Positions 61,958-64,000 of a stretch of 64,000 nt of DNA are shown here, in pieces (the first letter of the stretch is position 1; the number at the start of each line of letters is the position of its first letter). This DNA is from Sandaracinobacteroides saxicola. Lineage in GTDB: Bacteria; Pseudomonadota; Alphaproteobacteria; Sphingomonadales; Sphingomonadaceae. Location of the stretch: contig NZ_CP059851.1 of assembly GCF_014117445.1 (NCBI RefSeq), positions 1,488,001-1,552,000 of the forward strand, written 5' to 3'. Under the pieces are notes generated by a model. That model was given only the letters and a program-made list of their open reading frames with translations. It did not search any database and was not told the origin of the DNA. Made by a program: the position numbers and the translations under genes.

Positions 61958-63600
61958 TTCACGAACACCCGCCTGCCCGCCACCCAGGTCTCCAGCACCT
62001 GCACCCGCCACAGTTCAGCCGGCGGGATCGTCATGGGATCGCGGTCCAGCAGGATGAAATCCGCCCATTTCCCCGCCTCCAGGCTCCCCACCTTGCCCTC
62101 CGCCAACCCGGCCCAGGCGGCCCCCAGCGTGAACCCGTGCAGCGCCTGCACCAGCGTCAGCGCCTCCGCCTTGCGCCATCCCTCCGGCGGCTGGCCATCC
62201 CGGTCCTGCCGCGTCACCGCGGCGTGCAGTCCGAAGAAGGGGTTCGGCGGCTCCACCGGAAAGTCACTCCCCAGCGCCAGCCTCGCCCCGCTCCGCAGCA
62301 GCGATGCCCAGGCATAGGCCCCCGCCAGCCGCCCCTCCCCCACCCGGTCGCCGGCCATCGCCTTGTCGCTGGTGGCATGCGTCGGTTGCACGCTGGCAAC
62401 CACGCCCAGTTCGGCAAAACGCCGCAGGTCGGCCACATCGACCACCTGCGCATGTTCGATCCGGTTGCGGAACCGCTCGCCATAGACCGGCTTCAACTCG
62501 GCATAGGCGTCCAACACCTGGGCATTGGCCGCGTCGCCGATGGCGTGCGTCGCATCCTGATACCCCAGGAAATTGCCCCGGCTCAGCATGTTCTTCAGCC
62601 GGGTGTCCGTCAGGAACTGCAACCCCCGGTTCTTCGGATCGTCGCTGTAGGGCGCCTTCAGCCAGGCCCCCCGCGACCCCAGCGCGCCATCGGCATAGAA
62701 TTTGATCCCCTGCAACCGCAGCCGCTCGTCATAGAGCCAGGGCGTCGGCCGCAGCGGCGCGATCGCCTCCACCGCTTGCAGGCCCGCCGCATAGGCCGTG
62801 ATCCGCGCCGTCAGCCGACCCTCATCGCCGAAGTTGCGATAGAGGTTCCAGCTCCCCGCATCCACGCCCATGTCATGCACGCCGGTCAGCCCCACCGAGG
62901 CGATGATCTTCAGCGCCGCCGCCAGCGCCGCCTCCGCCTCACCGGCCCCCGGCGGCGGCAACTGCTTCTCCACCAGCCCCATCGCCGCATCCACCAGCAC
63001 ACCCGCCGGCACGCCCTTCACACCGCGCTCGATCCGGCCTCCCGGCGGCGCTTTCGTCGCCGCGGTCACGCCCCCCAACCGCAGCGCCGCGCTGTTCGCC
63101 CAGCCGGCATGCCCGTCGACCCGCTCCAGCCATACCGGCCGGTCGGCCACCATGGCGTCGGCGTCCGCTGCCGTCGGAAACCGCCCCAGGCCCCAGCTGA
63201 CCTGGTTCCAGCCGCGCCCGCGAATGACCTTCAACGCCGGATTGGCGGCGGCATAGGCTTTCAGCTTCGCCTGCGCCTCCGCCAGCGATCGCGTGTCCGA
63301 CAGGTCCAGCTGCAACGCCCCGAACCCCAGCGACATGACATGCCCGTGCGCATCGATCAGCCCCGGCCACAGCGTCCGGCCCTTCGCGTCCAGCCGGAAA
63401 TCGCCGCGCTCCAGCTTCGGCTCGGACGCACCCTCGGGCAGCGTCGCCAGCACCCTGCCGTCATCCCCCACCAGCATCATGGCAAAGCGCTGCACCCTGC
63501 CCTCACCGGTCAGCGTCATGCCGTTGGCATTGACGATCAGCGTCTTCGCCTCCGCTGCGCCCGCCAACAGCGCCACCGCCGCCATCACCATCGCCCGCAT
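61954..63600 (-). CDS. Exported amidohydrolase (YtcJ-like)
   Basis: The 548-residue protein has a signal peptide (MRAMVMAAVALLAGAAEAK), then the metal-dependent amidohydrolase 3 pattern: GLIDAHGHVMSLGFGALQLD, GIKFYADGALGSRGAWL, YQDATHAIGDAANAQVLDAY, RNRIEHAQVV and RLALGSDFPVEPPNPFFGL. Such proteins act on amide or similar bonds; the YtcJ group is large and poorly assigned. It overlaps the upstream dehydrogenase stop (TGATG) and the TMEM175 gene, so all three form one operon. Confidence 0.88.
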   Translation of the reverse strand: MRAMVMAAVALLAGAAEAKTLIVNANGMTLTGEGRVQRFAMMLVGDDGRVLATLPEGASEPKLERGDFRLDAKGRTLWPGLIDAHGHVMSLGFGALQLDLSDTRSLAEAQAKLKAYAAANPALKVIRGRGWNQVSWGLGRFPTAADADAMVADRPVWLERVDGHAGWANSAALRLGGVTAATKAPPGGRIERGVKGVPAGVLVDAAMGLVEKQLPPPGAGEAEAALAAALKIIASVGLTGVHDMGVDAGSWNLYRNFGDEGRLTARITAYAAGLQAVEAIAPLRPTPWLYDERLRLQGIKFYADGALGSRGAWLKAPYSDDPKNRGLQFLTDTRLKNMLSRGNFLGYQDATHAIGDAANAQVLDAYAELKPVYGERFRNRIEHAQVVDVADLRRFAELGVVASVQPTHATSDKAMAGDRVGEGRLAGAYAWASLLRSGARLALGSDFPVEPPNPFFGLHAAVTRQDRDGQPPEGWRKAEALTLVQALHGFTLGAAWAGLAEGKVGSLEAGKWADFILLDRDPMTIPPAELWRVQVLETWVAGRRVFVK

Positions 63601-64000
63601 CAGAGCCTCCGTATCAGGCTGGAGGTATCATCCCGCCCGCCCCCCATCGCCTGCACATCGGCATAGAATTGATCGACCAGCGCGGTCAGCGGCAGCCTGG
63701 CACCGTTGCGCCGTGCCTCCGCCAGCACCAGCCCCAGATCCTTGCGCATCCAGTCCACCGCAAAGCCGAAATCGAACCGCCCCTCGATCATCGTCGCCGC
63801 GCGATTGTCCATCTGCCAGCTCTGCGCCGCCCCCTTGCTGATGACATCCACAACGGCTGTCGCATCCAGCCCGGCACGGTCGGCAAAGTGCAGCGCCTCC
63901 GCCAGCCCCTGCACCACGCCGGCGATGGCAATCTGGTTCACCATCTTCGCCAGCTGCCCGCTGCCCGCCGGCCCCATATGCCCGATCCGGCGCGCATAGG
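63600..64000 (-). CDS. 3-hydroxyisobutyrate dehydrogenase-like oxidoreductase, partial
   Basis: Only the C-terminal ~130 residues are in the window; the gene continues past 64000. IGHMGPAGSGQLAKMVNQIA with the catalytic Lys, then GLAEALHFADRAGLDATAVV, FGFAVDWMRKDLGLVLAEAR and LPLTALVDQFYADVQAMGGG, match the beta-hydroxyacid dehydrogenase family. The reaction is an NAD(P)-linked oxidation of a small hydroxyacid; which one cannot be told. The stop overlaps the amidohydrolase start by one base. Confidence 0.87.
   Translation of the reverse strand, partial: YARRIGHMGPAGSGQLAKMVNQIAIAGVVQGLAEALHFADRAGLDATAVVDVISKGAAQSWQMDNRAATMIEGRFDFGFAVDWMRKDLGLVLAEARRNGARLPLTALVDQFYADVQAMGGGRDDTSSLIRRL

Overview
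The window is a very GC-rich stretch of an alphaproteobacterial chromosome, most likely a member of the Sphingomonadales. The support is the run dusB-ntrB-ntrC-ntrY-ntrX-hfq-hflX, a fused ispDF, the Sphingomonadales form of PEP-CTERM anchor (PEPATWAMMIIGFG) and several large TonB-dependent receptors. No rRNA, tRNA, transposase, phage gene or CRISPR array was recognised.

Layout. 1-5.3 kb: a ParDE toxin-antitoxin pair cut by the window edge, a GST, molybdopterin synthase (moaE, moaD), pgsA, a nitroreductase, lipA, a COQ10/RatA-like gene and pncC. 5.3-15.5 kb: ispDF, then dusB, the two nitrogen two-component systems NtrBC and NtrYX, hfq and hflX. 15.5-20.9 kb: an S1/P1 nuclease, a membrane LytTR regulator, a frameshifted acyltransferase, then mazG, a small membrane protein, an MBL hydrolase and tatD. 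A near-perfect XerCD dif site lies between mazG and the small membrane gene. At about the same place the plus strand changes from G-rich to C-rich whatever the gene orientation, so this is probably the replication terminus. 20.9-26.9 kb: nhaA, a Spo0M-like gene, an APC permease and a TonB receptor. 26.9-31.4 kb: metG, holB and a TPP riboswitch ahead of thiC. 31.4-40.8 kb: an alpha-L-fucosidase, a zinc-ribbon protein, COQ4, a DUF4394/autotransporter-barrel protein, an eight-copy 29-bp tandem repeat, a PhyH dioxygenase with its TetR, a MAPEG protein, a CoA-transferase and an HMG-CoA-lyase-like enzyme. 41-44.9 kb: metX-metW and hisC-tyrC. 44.9-49.8 kb: DUF2946 protein, TonB siderophore-type receptor and an exported isonitrile-hydratase-like protein, then a PEP-CTERM protein and recX. 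50-64 kb: a barstar-like gene, a fatty acyl-AMP ligase, ubiA, pmbA, a 1,469-residue STAND NTPase, an inositol-phosphatase-family gene, an SDR, a TMEM175 channel, an amidohydrolase and a partial 3-hydroxyisobutyrate-dehydrogenase-like gene.

Accessory content stands out by composition. The STAND NTPase gene with its flanking AT-rich DNA, and the barstar-like gene, are clearly less GC-rich than their neighbours and look acquired. The STAND protein has the architecture of a nucleotide-switch immune receptor and is the best candidate here for an undescribed antiphage system. A second candidate is the receptor plus exported isonitrile hydratase, which could act on isonitrile metallophores. Dispersed palindromic GC-rich repeats occupy at least eight sites, mostly intergenic, and one is read through as the C-terminus of MoaE.
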